In this document: in pieces, positions 1 to 12,224 of the stretch
Position numbering within the stretch: the stretch's first letter is position 1
How the letters are laid out: every line of letters starts with the position of its first letter
Assembly (NCBI GenBank): GCA_035578175.1
Contig: JAQMRL010000008.1
Location: forward strand, 60,072,541 to 60,136,540
Source of the DNA: Catonia carolina
Taxonomy: Eukaryota > Arthropoda > Insecta > Hemiptera > Achilidae
DNA: 64,000 nt
Reading direction: 5' to 3'
The notes under the pieces: model-generated
Told to the model about the DNA's origin: nothing
The model's input: the letters and a program-made list of their open reading frames with translations, nothing else
The model's database searches: none
Program-made: the position numbers and the translations under genes

Positions 1-189
1 AAAATGAGTAGGCTTACGTTATTTTAATAGTGCACTGTTTTATATAATTTATCACTGTTATAATTTATTATAATTATAATAAATTATAATTATAATTTAT
101 TCTTCTTATATTTTTTGATAATTTAACAAAATTTTGCAATGTTTAATTTTGAATTATATTACTCTGTTTTGGTTTTTGCAGAAATATTC
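1..189. other. AT-rich low-complexity DNA
   Basis: Around 58-110 there are overlapping palindromic TTATAATTATAA units. No gene signal. The right edge (175-189) is one target-site copy of the SINE that follows. Confidence 0.6.
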
Positions 190-431
190 TTTTTTTTTTA
201 TTCCTAATTTGTGTACGTTGCAATCTGTTCAATTTAGAACAATAAGCAACCCCATGACCCAATGAGATGAGGATGATATGTATGACGTGTAAATGAGGTG
301 TAGTCTTGTACAGACCCAGGCCGACCATTCCTGAGAGAGTATGGTTAATTAAACCCCAACCATCAAAGTACACCGGTAACCACTGTCTAGTATTCAAATC
401 CGTATAAAAGTAACTACCTTTACTAGGATAA
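190..431 (-). mobile_element. SINE-A copy 1, 5'-truncated, minus strand
   Basis: The reverse complement matches the body of the copies at 35071-35406 and 42689-43008, from the TAGTTACTTTTATACGG region to the terminal CGTACACAAATTAGGA, followed by an A-rich tail (T run at 190-199). The tRNA-like head is missing. A direct repeat flanks it: TTTGCAGAAATATTC at 175-189 and TTTGCAGAAATTATTC at 432-447, differing by one inserted base. Truncation at the 5' end with a target duplication is the hallmark of LINE-driven retroposition. The element contains an 84-codon open frame that I treat as chance. Confidence 0.85.
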
Positions 432-447
432 TTTGCAGAAATTATTC

Positions 448-2330
448 AATATTTTATTTAATTGTGTGTAATATATCTCAGAACTAAATAAACATTGTGC
501 GGCTTAAAAAAATAAAATAAAAACAATAGGGTACAATTTCTTAATTAATATTTAAAGAGCTAATTTAATTTATTTTTGACCGTATTTTATTTATGTATTG
601 TAAAATCCATTTAATACGCTTTGGTATAATACGGTTTCCTGTTTAATAGGCGTATTGTTTTTGAAATACGCCCAATAAGTAAGTATAAAAAAGTGTGCCG
701 TTATATTCCCTTAATACGCGCAATATCCCTCGTTTATAGCTGTTTCAATTCAATAAATAAACATTTAACGAAAAATAATTTAATGCTGCAATTTATTTTT
801 ATTATCCGTATAGTAATTCTGGCATAGAAAGAAAAAGTCATTGTATTTCTCTTGACAAAAAACAAATAGTCTAAACTTCCAATCCCGAAACGGAAATATG
901 AACACCATAATCAAGATTAACAAGTTCGTACAGCCGCATGAGTTGTGCGTTCGTTTTAACAGACAAATCTCTTAATATTTTAAAATAATCACAGATTACT
1001 GACTTCACTGGTTCCAATGGTTGGATCGACCGATTTAAAACATGTCACAGAATTATTTATCGTTAAATATATGGAGAAGTAGCGTCATTTTATGACGATG
1101 ACGTATAATCTTGGAAAGAAAATGTATTGCTTTAACCCTTGTCTAAAGCATTACCGAGAGACGTTTTTAATACCGATCAGTTTAGTATATTTTTTTAGAA
1201 CCCAAACAGAACATTGGTTTAAATAAATTAAACATGTCATGGTGGCAGAAAAATAACGCAAAACGCGTCATTTATATACTGTGTACTTATACGATCAGTC
1301 CGGAAGTTCTAAAAAGATCACTTTAAAACAGTTCGGCTCATTCTATTTGTATCCAGACTTAGACGCTTTTCTTTCTAATGCGCTAACATGGACGTTATAC
1401 TAACGTTATACCTTCATATTGTATTTAGTAGTGTTTATTTTATTGGTTGTTTTGAAACATCTTTTAAGAAAACATTATTTAATTGTAAAATAATTATCGT
1501 TTAGTTCAATCGAATAAGAAGTTTAATGTTTTTGCGATTTTGATAACAAACTTAATGATACTAGTTTAATAAATTCACTTTAAAATAAATTATCAAATAT
1601 TTAAATTAGGGTAATAATCTTTTTTTTAGAGATTTATAACTCTTTCCATAATTTATTAAAACTTTTGACCAAGTATAATTAGTACTTAAGTCGTACAGAA
1701 TATAAAAGACGAATAAAAACATAAAATGTCGATAACGAAAGCGGATATGTTTTTAAAAAAAATCAATGCTGTCAATTGCATCTTCTTACAGTCTACCGGG
1801 CTTTCAGTGAATTGCATTCCTACTGAAAGAGAATTCTTAATTGAACTTTGAGACACAAAATTGCCCGTGTCTCTTTTCTCCGCTCCTTTTCCTCGACAAG
1901 ACTAGATTCTTGTGAGCAGAAATTCGATAAGTTTTATCTCTCGTTGGAAATAGAAAATTTATCTCTAATAACTTATACGTAACTTTACTTCTGTGTATCA
2001 CAGAATTTCCAGCGAAACAAAATAAAATTATTTTTATTATTATTGACCAAGTTTAATTTCGTTCTGAAGAAAGTTATGTTGAAGTTGTTCATTTTTTAAT
2101 TGAGTATTTCATTGATAAACCATATAAGTTGTAGATAATACTAGATATATTATTCTTTGTATTAGTACAAAAAAGTAAAGTTAAATTCTTAAAAATCTTA
2201 TATACTCATTAAACAAATAGTAATTATTATAGTCTAAAGAACATACTTTTCTTGTAAATGTAAACGTTTGTAAAGTTAATTTTTCTTACGAAAATATTAG
2301 TATTTTTGTATTATAGTGTTTAATAATATT
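448..2330. other. Unassigned AT-rich sequence
   Basis: No recognisable coding frame, RNA or repeat family. Several short CG-containing patches (around 1060-1400) have no identifiable motif. Confidence 0.5.
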
Positions 2331-2353
2331 TAAGTGTAATATTATTACACTTA
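2331..2353. repeat. Perfect 11 bp inverted repeat (hairpin)
   Basis: TAAGTGTAATA, one central T, then its exact complement TATTACACTTA. No T-run or gene is nearby, so a terminator role is unsupported. Confidence 0.7.
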
Positions 2354-2639
2354 GTTTTGAATTTTAGTTAACTAGTTTTTCTAGCCTATTTTACTTTTTA
2401 TGATGAATTAGTTCCAAATTAACAAATTAATATCGACAACAATGACGTAGCAATGGTAAAGAAATACAATTATCTCGGTCATGAAGTTCGGATTATCTAT
2501 CTCCTGGGCTATCTATGGAAGGCTTTTAGAGATCTGCAGTAGAGACCTGCCGGACTATGTTTAAAGGAAGTTTCGCAGCCAGTTTGTGCAGCTGTTTATA
2601 ACCTATGTTGCGAAAAGATAGACCTTAAGCATTGCTAGG

Positions 2640-2960
2640 ATCTGTTAGAATCTGCTAGGAAACGTAGAGTGACGTAATAAAAAATGGAAAACCCGTGCTT
2701 GGCGTGCCATTTGGGGACGATATTAGAAACGAATATGTGCATTGAAGAATAGATGTCACTAATGTTATACAGAGTGCTCTGTTTGAAAGGAATTGGGCAT
2801 CCTGCTGGTTTTTTTTTAAATTGAGATGATGAATTGCTGGAATGGAGACAGAGTGCAGAAGGGCGATTGAGATAAAGACGTCCTGCACTTTGGATCGACG
2901 CTGTAAAAAGAATGACATGCAACAGGATGCGGAGATTTTGTGTTTTACTTTCTATAGTGT
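2640..2960 (+). pseudogene. Very degraded non-LTR retrotransposon 3' coding remnant
   Basis: One plus-strand frame near 2865-2930 reads RRPALWIDAVKRMTCNRMR, resembling the C-terminal GRPxxRWxDDVKR motif of insect LINE polyproteins. An upstream frame has a faint DDIRNE followed by an RxWA-type motif. There are stops and frame changes throughout. I infer decayed LINE sequence, possibly related to L-A; the assignment is weak. Confidence 0.35.
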
Positions 2961-3091
2961 TTCTAAATAAGTCTCATATATCGTTGTTATCGTTGCTGAT
3001 TCCCTTTGTAATTATGTTATGAAAACTTTATTATAAATATTTACCTTAAGCCACTATAAAAATTCTTTACCTTCTCAAAAAGCATTTTGTG

Positions 3092-3160
3092 GTATTATAT
3101 ATTCAGAATATAATCTATGTGTTTGTTTGTTTTTTATTATATATTCAGAATATAATCTTT
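3092..3160 (+). repeat. Short direct repeat, two copies about 45 bp apart
   Basis: The sequence TATTATATATTCAGAATATA recurs with only a T-rich spacer between copies. It is also nearly self-complementary around ATATTC/GAATAT. Confidence 0.7.
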
Positions 3161-3193
3161 ATGGTTTGAAATTGTTTAAGATTATTGTGTAGG

Positions 3194-3295
3194 AGCTATC
3201 TTTGGCTACAGAAAGAAATACAATTGTAGTTGGTTAGAAAAATTAGCCATCTTTGGCTACAGAAGGAAAAAAAATTGTAGTTGGTTAGAAAAATT
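3194..3295 (+). repeat. Tandem duplication, 51 bp unit x 2
   Basis: Units 3194-3244 and 3245-3295 both contain ATCTTTGGCTACAGAA and TTGTAGTTGGTTAGAAAAAT, with a few substitutions. This is a local tandem duplication with no coding role seen. Confidence 0.85.
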
Positions 3296-3299
3296 ATGT

Positions 3300-4145
3300 T
3301 TTTTGCAGAAGCCATTCATGTATGTTTATTCCAGTGTAATCTTAAGTTAAATACAAGAAAAGGCAGCTAATGGTGTGTAAATTATTATTTTTTAATTCAT
3401 CTAGTCAACAGACCTGTTTGTAAAAACAATATTGGAAAGCCTGGAAAACTATAGTTTTTATGCAGATTTGTTATGCGAGGAGATTATTCTTTTGTAAGAA
3501 TAATAATGTTAATACAATATGTATTTTATAACATTTTATATGAAGTCTTTTTCTAGAAAAACGATAGTAAATAAATGAAAATTTCATCAATAATGGGAAG
3601 TTCACTTAATAAAACACAGTTTGTAATTTGATATATATATCATAGACGTTATTGGAAATAAAGTGCAGTAGGTAATGAAGGTGTTCGTGTGAAAGATATA
3701 GGAGTTAAGAAATGTGAAGAGATATATTAGGCCGTGGGTAGGGTAACTGAAAGAGTATTAGAAAGAGAAGAACGTATAAGAAAGATTGAGTGAGTGAGAA
3801 AAAGAAATGATGAGAAACGTTTACAGCCAAGTTCTTGTTGAAAAGATGTGTACGAAGTTCCCCGACAGATGGGCGGTACATACCTCATATCTTCTATGTC
3901 CATTAGCATTAGAGTAAGCGTGAATTCATATGTTGACGCCGCCATATTTAATGTCAGTTACTTACGGTTTGATGATAAGGTGTTCCCTATTTAATACTTT
4001 TCACTGCCTGTCGTTTGCACTGTGTAGCTTCTTGGTTACTTATAGTTACGTTACTTATTTTTGTAACCATCCTTAATTTACCATTACATTCTGACGCGTT
4101 CTTATATTTGTATTATCTGTTCTTTATATTTTATCCACCATTTTG
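3300..4145. other. Unassigned AT-rich sequence
   Basis: No gene or repeat family recognised. Open frames here (for example 3727-3945, minus) show no motif. Confidence 0.5.
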
Positions 4146-4310
4146 CCAAATTTAAACAAATTGACTTTTTGGTAATTATATTTTAATGATATCTCCGTTT
4201 ACATTGTCATTTGTTCGTGGATGTATACCAAATTTAAACAAATTACCATTTTATTAATTATATTTTAACTATGTATATCCGTTTGTATTAACTCATTTGT
4301 TCGTGGATGT
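4146..4310 (+). repeat. Diverged tandem duplication, about 82 bp unit x 2
   Basis: CCAAATTTAAACAAATT starts each unit (4146 and 4228), and CATTTGTTCGTGGATGTAT ends each unit. Substitutions and small indels between the units show it is old. Confidence 0.85.
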
Positions 4311-4319
4311 ATTAATTTA

Positions 4320-5290
4320 AGATTTTTAAATAAAATTAATGACATTAAGAAATGAAAGTGGAATATTACCAAAAAATATATTGTTTTGAATGTAAAGAAC
4401 ATTTCTCAAAAACAACCGAATCAATTCACTTAAAATTTTTTACACATGGTTTACCTTGCCACTCAATGTAATGTAATGACACAACTATGAGATTTTTGAG
4501 TCACTTCAGTTAACTACAATAAATAAAAAATTGCCTCAAATTCCAGGTTCCGAATATTCGGTGACAAAAAGATTTTTTTTTACCAAGGAAAATTTTTTTT
4601 GTAAAAATTTGAATTAAAATGGTTCATTCGTTTTTGAGAAAATGTCCCTAACGTTAACGTGGGGCAAGATGGGGATTCCACCTCTTCTTAGACAGTATAA
4701 TATGACATTAATAGTACAAAATATTAAACATTTCTGTTAAAAAATATTTTTTTAACCTTTGGACGGCCCTATAATTTGGGATAGTCCATGTTGATGCGGT
4801 GGATGTTCAAGGAGATATGAACAATCTGAAGTGGACCATAAATATCTCATACCGAAAAATATAACATATACACCAATACCAATGTAGTACAATAAAAATC
4901 AGAATTAAATCAAACAGAAATAAAATAATAAATCACAGTATATTATTATAAACACAATATTATGTCACTATCTAAAAGTAATATATGTTCGAGAGTTTTC
5001 TAGGGGGATCGAGAATTTATAAATGTTAACGTAAATAATTAGAGTAATAAAATATAGGTAATAAATAAATAAATAGTAATAAATAGGTTTCCAAGAAATA
5101 GTTGTAAACGGTTTTTATAGTACAGGTGGCCTTTTGTTGTATGACTATTGCGAAAGAGTCGAGTCGGGTACCTATTTAGATAACTGGCCTTTTCGTAACA
5201 ATTTCTATTCAATCCTAATTTTGTTTACAGTTTACTAAGATTTATCCAGAAGGATTTTGCATTTTTTATTGTTATATCGGAATTCTCTGT
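4320..5290. other. Unassigned AT-rich sequence
   Basis: No gene or repeat copy recognised. Confidence 0.5.
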
Positions 5291-5700
5291 TTTTCTCGAA
5301 ATCTTTATTGATTCACCCATATAAGCGACGCGAGTTATTTAGTAAGTCAGTTCCGTTTTGTCTGTGAACCAGTGAGTGAATTAAACCAGTACGTTAGAAA
5401 AGGCCAATGTTACTGTGAGTTATTGTGTATTGTTAAACGTAATTTCTGTATCTTTTGTAAGTAGTATTTAGTTAATTGGTTAAGTTATTTATTGTTATTA
5501 GTTATGATAATTAGTTTGTTATTCATTATAAGTAATATAATTGTAATTCACTTGTCGATTTTAGTCACTTTATTTTGTAATTCTTAGTTGTAATAAATAC
5601 TTGCCATTCTAAACTGTAGTGTGTTAAGTATTTAATTTACCAAAATCCCAAAACGGGCCTTAGAAATATGTGTCACAATATTATTACGCATTATAATACA
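5290..5700 (+). promoter_or_regulatory. Promoter and poly(A)-signal arrangement, possible solo LTR
   Basis: A TATA-like CATATAAG at about 5319 is followed 29 bp later by an initiator-like TCAGT (5347-5351) and a GTGAACCAGTGAGTG stretch. An AATAAA lies about 245 bp further on (5592-5597). TATA, initiator and AATAAA in this order and spacing are typical of an insect LTR (U3-R-U5). I did not find clean TG..CA ends or a target duplication, so this remains a candidate. Confidence 0.3.
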
Positions 5701-5703
5701 TTA

Positions 5704-5840
5704 TTCATGCGGTCTTGGTTCGAATTCCGTTCTGGCGCGGCATTTTCATACGTTACAAAAAAATCATTTCATCATTCACAGTTACAACCCAACGTCGTCG
5801 CTAATGACCACAGTAGTTGATGCGACGTTAAATAAACAAA
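5704..5840 (+). mobile_element. SINE-E copy 1, 5'-truncated
   Basis: Contains a pol III B-box, GGTTCGAATTCC (5717-5728), then CGGCATTTTCATACGTTAC and AACGTCGTCGCTAATGACCA, ending in TTGATGCGACGTTAAATAAA. It matches the copy at 45845-45988 along its length. No A-box is seen, so the head is probably truncated. Confidence 0.8.
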
Positions 5841-5849
5841 GAAAAAAAT

Positions 5850-7085
5850 TTTTTATACTTACAGGGTAGTAGTAAATTGTTTTGTACGAATATACATATT
5901 AAATAAAAATTTAAAAAAATCCATTTCCTAAAGTATTATTTAAGATGGTTACAATTAAAGTTAGTTGTAAATACATTTCACAACTAATAAATTTTTGAAA
6001 TTAATAAATAAACCAGGTTGTGTAAAGATGGGAAATAGTCGAGTGTTGAAACGGGAAACTTGTAGGATATATAAGCGTCGTAAATTAGTTTTCAGGAAAA
6101 AGCCGTATTCAAATATACGTGCAGTAGTTATAAGTTAAACTGAAGCAGAGAAATGAAGCCCGAGTCTCGTATAGCTAACCATTTTCCTTCTCATTCCAAT
6201 CCCAAAAACGAATACACAGTCATTATTTCTCTTTCGCGTCATTAAAGTCGGTTGTGCAGTATCTGCAGTTTATATACAGTTAGAGTAGTACCAAAGGACT
6301 CATTATCAATGATACACATTGCAATATAGAATCTGCAACAGTAGCTACTGGAACGCATTCTCGTGGATTACAAGTACACTTTTAACGATATGATATTTAG
6401 TTCAGTATCGTATGAAATGCGAACCGGCCAACTTGATCGCACTTAGGTTATTTGCCTTTTAATGGTCCTTCCCTTCGTACTTCTCACTCCGTTATTTTTT
6501 ATCGCATATTCCAGTTTTTAATTTGCCACGTACTGTCAAGAGCTCTGCCAATAAATATATGTAAAATGTTATATTGTTTTTTTTTGTTCAAATATATATT
6601 GTTTAATCATTTAATATTTTTTCCGTTACTTAAATTTTAGTTTATCTCTCCAAGTAGTTTTAAAAATTTATTTGTTTAATCATTTCATCCGAAATTTTAC
6701 CTTGCTTAATCTTTACCAACGACTTTCTTAGCTACGGATTAGACATTGTATCATAAATATGTACTTAAATTCCGTATGGCATATGACGAGCTTTGTTTCA
6801 AAATGCTTCATTTCTCTACTTAATTGAAAATTGTCTTAGGACATATTATGTAGATTACCTACCTTTTCATAATACACAGAAAAAAGTAATCTTCATACTT
6901 AATTTTTTGGGACGTTTTAGAATGAACAAGTTCCATTTTGTTCCAAATGTGTTTTGAAAAACACATTAAATTTTTGAAAATTTATGGACATGTTGCGTTT
7001 TGATACACGCTCCTTATATAGTGTGGTAATCACATAGTCGTTTTTACATAATTTGATTTTCGTAATGCTAACAAATAATTTTAAT
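5850..7085. other. Unassigned AT-rich sequence
   Basis: No gene or family assignment. A TATATAAG at about 6068 has no supported transcript downstream. Confidence 0.5.
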
Positions 7086-7089
7086 AATT

Positions 7090-7302
7090 CAGTAGTTAAG
7101 CGTGAAAGAGTGATTTTCAGTATTTTTAAGCCAAATTGAGGTTGATTTTCATTTTGCGTCTTTCACTCATGATTAAAATTAGATTATGTTATTTGAAGTT
7201 AATTTTTTTTGTTTATTTCTAATGTTTTGTACTAATATTAGGTTATATTGCTCATTATTTGCATTGACAAGATGAAATTTGTGATTACACCAGATTTTTT
7301 CT
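7090..7302 (+). repeat. Repeat C, copy 1 (3' end only)
   Basis: Matches the right-hand third of repeat C: AGCGTGAAAGAGTGATTTTC, GAGGTTGATTTTCATTTTGC, CACTCATGATTAAAAT, then GCATTGACAAGATGAAA and ACACCAGATTTTTT. It is 5'-truncated. Confidence 0.85.
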
Positions 7303-8080
7303 ATAAGGTGTTCATATCGTGTTTATTTTATGAAAAATATATTTTTCTTTAATTTTGTTATGTAGGAAAATTTGTTTTCAGTTCTTAAAATGTGATATTA
7401 AAATAACAAGAAATACGAAGGAATTTGTTGTACAATGTTTAATGCGATTATTATTAAACGTTTCTTTATTGAGAATGTAATTTGATTTTAGAATCCGTCG
7501 GTATAAAAGCCAATGGCCAGGACATTATAAGCTTGGTGAACTGTATTGCGCCAATATTATCTAGTACCTATACTTCACTGCACATATTGAAAGTGGGAAG
7601 TGGGTGGGTGGAACATTGTGGAATGGACGGACAAGTAGTGGAGGGGGAGGTTTGAACTATGTTATCGAATAATTGAGGCACCATCAGCTAGCAAACACAG
7701 ATCGTACCTAAAGTAATATATACATAGGTTAGGCCTATCCTATGTACACACGCCCTGTGCGATTCATACTTGTTAGATTATCGGTCTAATATCAATTACA
7801 CTTTCAGTATCAGTAATCGATTCTGATATATTGAGAGATTGTAAACCTGTTACTATTCCATTAATATTAACTGGAAAATTTACCTTATGATTCTTGGTTA
7901 ATTTTACTTAATTTATCTAGAATCGTATTTAACTTTAATCTCTCACTTTGTTGGTATACTATTATTATTATTATTGATTATAAATGGTATTACACATTTA
8001 TTTTTTGACACTTAATTGAAATTGAGTATCTGTTATTATAATAATACAACGATTTCTAAATGTGAAGCTAATGTTCCAAA
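7303..8080. other. Unassigned AT-rich sequence with a short ATT run
   Basis: A (TAT)n run lies near 7960-7975. Nothing else recognised. Confidence 0.5.
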
Positions 8081-8084
8081 ACTT

Positions 8085-8475
8085 GATTTACTTGAAGGAG
8101 CGTGCAGTTACCACCAAACAATTTCTCTTAAAAAAATCGTTGGAACCGTTTTTGAGAAAATCGCTAAAAGTGAAAAATGACACGATTAAACTAGTACTTC
8201 CGGAAGACCGATTTTGATGAAAATGTTCATGTCGGGTCCTCTAGTGGTATCTAACTTAAGTTTCAAGTTCATACGATGTTCCGTTCTTGAGATATTCTGT
8301 TCTCACACATACACACACACACACACATACACACACAGACCAATCGCTAAAAACAATTTTTTTTTAGTTCAGGCGGTCTGAAAACGTGTAGATACTGTGA
8401 AAACTCGATTTCGAAAAGTCGCCATGAAAACAATACCGTACTTTCCTTTCTATATTTATTCATATAGGCAAGAGA
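8085..8475 (-). repeat. Repeat C, copy 2 (5' end only, minus strand)
   Basis: The reverse complement runs from TTACTTTCTCTTGCCTATAT, through GAAATCGAGTTTTCAC and the GT run, to the AAAACGG segment. The embedded dinucleotide run (AC on this strand) is at about 8303-8338. The 3' two thirds are missing. Confidence 0.88.
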
Positions 8476-8479
8476 AAGT

Positions 8480-9525
8480 AATAAAGAAATACAGACTTAA
8501 AAATTTGACGCAACAAAATCGACCGCACTGAAACCTTCTACCCACTCGCTCATTATTAACTTATTATAAAACAAATAAATACGTGTATATGTACAGTTCT
8601 ATCTCTTGTTGTTATGTGGTGCCTTTATAATGTATAATTTTAAAATTATGCGTGTATTACTATTATTATTAAAATTTTTAAACTTTTTCTATAAAAAACA
8701 GGAAAACTAACATGAAACATACCATACTGAGAGCATTACATGTAATGATAACACAGTAACGTACGTGTTAAGGTGAAATTGTTTCGTGTTTTCTTGTCTC
8801 GTACTTTACCAGCAACATTATGCAATGATGACAAGCCAAACATCATAACGTGCAAGTCATGTCGACTCTTTTTCCTGAAATGTTTCATACGTAAGTTAGA
8901 AAAGGTGTACCTACATTTCTTAACATCTTTCCATTCTTGTCTCTTCTACATTTCTACCATTACTAATACTTTTTACTGTGTCACCATGTATGACAGTTCC
9001 TTAGGCTGTTTCGTTTGTCTACAGTATGTGACTTTCTGACTTTTCAACCTTTGCTTTTCTCTTCCCTAAATACATTCACTTAAATTACCTTCATTTTACC
9101 TTTTTTGTATGTTTTACTTCTCCCAACTTGTCATCTTTACCCTTTTACATGTCTCCACACTACATTTTACTAAATATGAATACAATTTGACACTCTATTG
9201 CAAATTTAAAGTATATTTTTGAGTAGATAACGCATTTTCAACTCTTCAAATTTTGTAGTTTGTATCAATTTTTTATCTTACATCAAAAATATGAAAATTG
9301 AAACTGTTTCAAAAGGAATAAATTAAATATAAAGTTTATTTTCTTTGTATATTTACCTGAATATTTTTATCTGTTGATGGGATGTGTGCTTTGAATTCCG
9401 ATTACATTTATGACATAATACATGAAAATTTTACCGTATATCAGGCATAATGTCTACCTCATCGTCATCATCATCATCTTCATTAACGATACGAATGAGG
9501 CCTCATTGTCTGTTCCAACCTCAAA
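8480..9525. other. Unassigned AT-rich sequence
   Basis: An 88-codon frame at 8773-9039 contains CKSCRLFF but has no family match that I can defend. Confidence 0.5.
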
Positions 9526-9529
9526 CTAA

Positions 9530-10318
9530 ATAATCTGTCACTTTATAAAGAAGTCTCAAATACACACTGGTATTCTCGTAGGAGAAGATAGAGTTTTAAA
9601 CTGCCTATTTTTTGCCGATGACCTGATAGTGCTACAGGAGAATAAGGATGGCCAGGAGAGAGCACTTTTCATGCTGAACAAACTCTGCAGAGAATATAAG
9701 TTGACAGTTTTGACGAAGAAAACAAAGGTAATGGCATTCAGGGGGAAGGAGCCAGTCAGAAGCAAAATTGTTATAGATAATAATATTTTGGAACAGACAT
9801 CCCACTTTCAGTATCTAGGTTGCAACATTACATACCAACAGGATAAAGATGCTTACAATAAGATGCGCCGATTTCAGCAAATATGCAGAACTCTCCACCG
9901 CACTTTAAAAAATAGCACCAGCAAAAACAGGAGGGTGAGATTTTATAAAACATTAGCTGTGCCAATCCTACTCTAAGCCAGTGAAACTGGGGTGCTATCA
10001 AAGCGAGAGAAGAGTAGACTGCAAGCATCTGAAATGAAATTTCTTCGACATACGTATGGGTGTAGTAGAGAAGATCATTACAGGAATACCGAGATAAGGA
10101 AAGAACTCAACATCTTCTCTATAAACGATAAGGTATCTCAGACCAGAATGCAGTGGTTGGAGCACGTAAACAGAATGAGGAGGATAGGATAACTAAGCAG
10201 ACGCTGCGCTATAAGCCGGAGGGCAGGAGTGAACGAGGACGCCCGAGAAAGAGATGGCAGATTTGAGAGGTTCGGAACAGGCAGAGATGCCTCATCCTTG
10301 AAAGGCAGAAGAAGAAGA
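9530..10318 (+). pseudogene. L-A non-LTR retrotransposon, reverse transcriptase C-terminal remnant
   Basis: Translation from about 9545 gives the catalytic RT box (LFFADDLIVLQ), then FQYLGCNIT, FYKTLAVPILL, SETGVLSKREKSRLQASEMK, FLRHTYG, RNTEIRKELNI and WLEHVNRM, ending in GRPRKRW. This is the thumb and C-terminal end of an insect LINE polyprotein. The reading frame is nearly intact: one TAA (9974-9976) sits where LLYASE is expected, and a one-base deletion near 10180 shifts the frame, as the second copy at 16285 shows. It is 5'-truncated: palm motifs before FADD and any endonuclease are missing. The end runs into GAAGAAGAA, the family's 3' tail. Clade (RTE-like or CR1-like) is not resolved by eye. 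Confidence 0.9.
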
Positions 10319-10509
10319 CTTTATAAAATGTTGCAATTTCTATCTCTTCTGATGTCCAATTAGTTTGTAAGTGAACACTTTTTCTTCTGTTCGATCTTTT
10401 GGTACGTGCAACAAATGACCAAGCACTCCTGTTTTCCGAGCAATTGATAATCACCATTGGTAAATCAACTTCATAATATTTTCGTTTTTTAATAGTCTAT
10501 GTACTACTT

Positions 10510-10660
10510 CATAAAATCCTCAGTCTTCTTCTTCTTCTTCTTCTTTGCACAACAGCGATAAACTATTGAATTATTGCCATCTTTTGCGTGGCCTACCAAC
10601 ATCTCTCCTCCCCGCCGGTCGTATTGCAAAACACTCAGGGAATCATTCCCTCAGGCATTC
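10510..10660 (-). pseudogene. L-A retrotransposon 3' end fragment, minus strand
   Basis: The minus strand reads PAGRRDVGRPRKRWQ then stop, followed by a GAA repeat (TTC run at about 10521-10540 on plus). It is the same terminal motif and tail as the larger L-A copies. Similarity to L-A may continue to about 10760 but is not clear. Confidence 0.75.
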
Positions 10661-10769
10661 TCTATATTTGCTCTCTCGATTGATTTCATATTCTGGAAAC
10701 TTACTGACAAGTTCACTAACAGCTTCAAGTTCAGGACGGGAAACAAGGGACAATCCTTAGTTAAACTAA

Positions 10770-11370
10770 TCTATAGATTACCAGAATTTACTTAAGGAAA
10801 TAAATAAACAGCACTTAACTTTCACAGATGTAATAATGTTAAATTCTGTTTATCGGTTAAATATTCATAAATTATTGTATTATATATTATCAATGGTAAA
10901 TTATATAGTCAAGTTTAGTTTAAGCTTAATTTTGCAATTAAATTAGATGAAGTAATTTATTAGTAATAAGTTAAGGAATTCTGTTTATTATTTATTAGTC
11001 TACTTCCAGATCCTGAACGAACCGAGGCTTAGGTGGTGCGAAATAATAAATATGTATGTAATTGTTATTTTTGGATTTACTTTTTTGGATAATTTTTTAC
11101 ATATTTATTTATATTTTCTTTGTTTCAGGTAATACTCAAAAATTATTTAAAAGTATACACGGGACCATTTGTAAGTAGTTAAGATTTATTTTTGGTAATA
11201 TATGTTTGAGATGTTTCTGTGAACGACTTGTAAATGGGAATTCCCTAAAAATCATTATTGTGTAATGATTATGTAATCGAAGCATTGTTGTAATGCGTTA
11301 TCATATTTGTCAAGATTTTTAACTATTTCCACATAAATAAACTTAGATGTTAAAAAACAAAAATCCTGTT
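10770..11370. other. Unassigned AT-rich sequence
   Basis: No gene or repeat recognised. The TTTGTTTCAG at about 11122 looks like a splice acceptor but has no coding sequence after it. Confidence 0.5.
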
Positions 11371-11375
11371 AACCG

Positions 11376-11880
11376 ATTTTTACTTTCTCTTGCCGATATG
11401 AATATACAGGAAGGAAAGTATTGTTTTCATGTCGATTTTTTGAAATCGAGTTTTCACCGGATCTACACGTTTTCAGGCCCCCTGAACCCAACAAACATGT
11501 TTTTAGCGATTGGTGTGTGTGTGTGTGAACAAAATACGATTGTCTCTAAAACCGAACATCGTACAAACTTTCATTTTACGACAAAAGTGTACGTATATAA
11601 TCAAATTTATACGAAATTAAAAGATCTACAACTTTTATTTAGAGCATTTTTCTCTACGGAGCCTAGTTCAGCGTGAAAGAGAGATTTTCTGTATTTTTAA
11701 GCCAAACTAAGTTTGATTTTAATTTTGCGTCTTTTACTCATGATTAAAGTTAGTTTATGTTTATTGAGGTAAGTTTTTTGTTTGTTTCTTATGTTTTATT
11801 ATTAAGGTTAGGTTATATTGTTAAATAGTTGCAATGGCAAGAGAAAGTTGTGTGAGTGTTTCACATTAGATTTTTAAATA
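11376..11880 (+). repeat. Repeat C, copy 3, internally deleted
   Basis: Starts TTTTTACTTTCTCTTGCC, carries the GAAATCGAGTTTTCACCGG segment and a short GT run (11513-11526), then jumps to the AGATCTACAACTTTTATTT segment and the 3' end with GGCAAGAGAAAGTTGTGTGA. The central portion is deleted. Confidence 0.9.
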
Positions 11881-11884
11881 AGGA

Positions 11885-12224
11885 AATATGATACTGACAG
11901 TTTTTCAATTATATTTCATGATGAAATTAGTTAAAAGATGTATTTTACTATAGGAAAGAAGAAAACAAGTATTAACTTATAGTATGAAAATGGAAAGGTA
12001 AGTTAATTCATTAGCAAAGAACTGTTCTGGTAATTGCCTGAAGGAACTAAAGAAGAAACATGAGAAACCATGACAGAATAGTGTAAGATGATCATAGAAC
12101 ATAACTTTACAAAGAATAATATTAAAACCTTTACCTTGCTATTAGATCATTATTATTTTGCGATTGGCCCGATAATTAAATTAAACTACATTACTGATCC
12201 TGGTACCACGTTATTTTATTATTT
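11885..12224. other. Unassigned AT-rich sequence
   Basis: No gene or repeat recognised. Confidence 0.5.

Noticed and set aside
143..397. Open frame (MNTRQWLPVYFDGWG...) present in SINE-A copies on both strands
   Set aside because: The frame lies wholly inside a SINE body, the copies are near-identical by descent, and copy 3 loses part of it. Shared reading is explained by recent common origin, not by selection.
4960..5700. Full LTR with 11 bp direct repeat CACAATATTAT at both ends
   Set aside because: The repeat is too long for an LTR target duplication, AT-rich, and not next to TG..CA ends; only the promoter/poly(A) layout was kept as a weak call.
8773..9039. Possible nuclear-receptor-like zinc finger (CKSCRLFFLKCF)
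   Set aside because: The remaining cysteines and spacing of a nuclear receptor DNA-binding domain are missing and the rest is random-looking.
11120..11135. Splice acceptor TTTGTTTCAG as a KLF or other exon border
   Set aside because: The following sequence has no conserved codons and the same T-rich motif is common by chance here.
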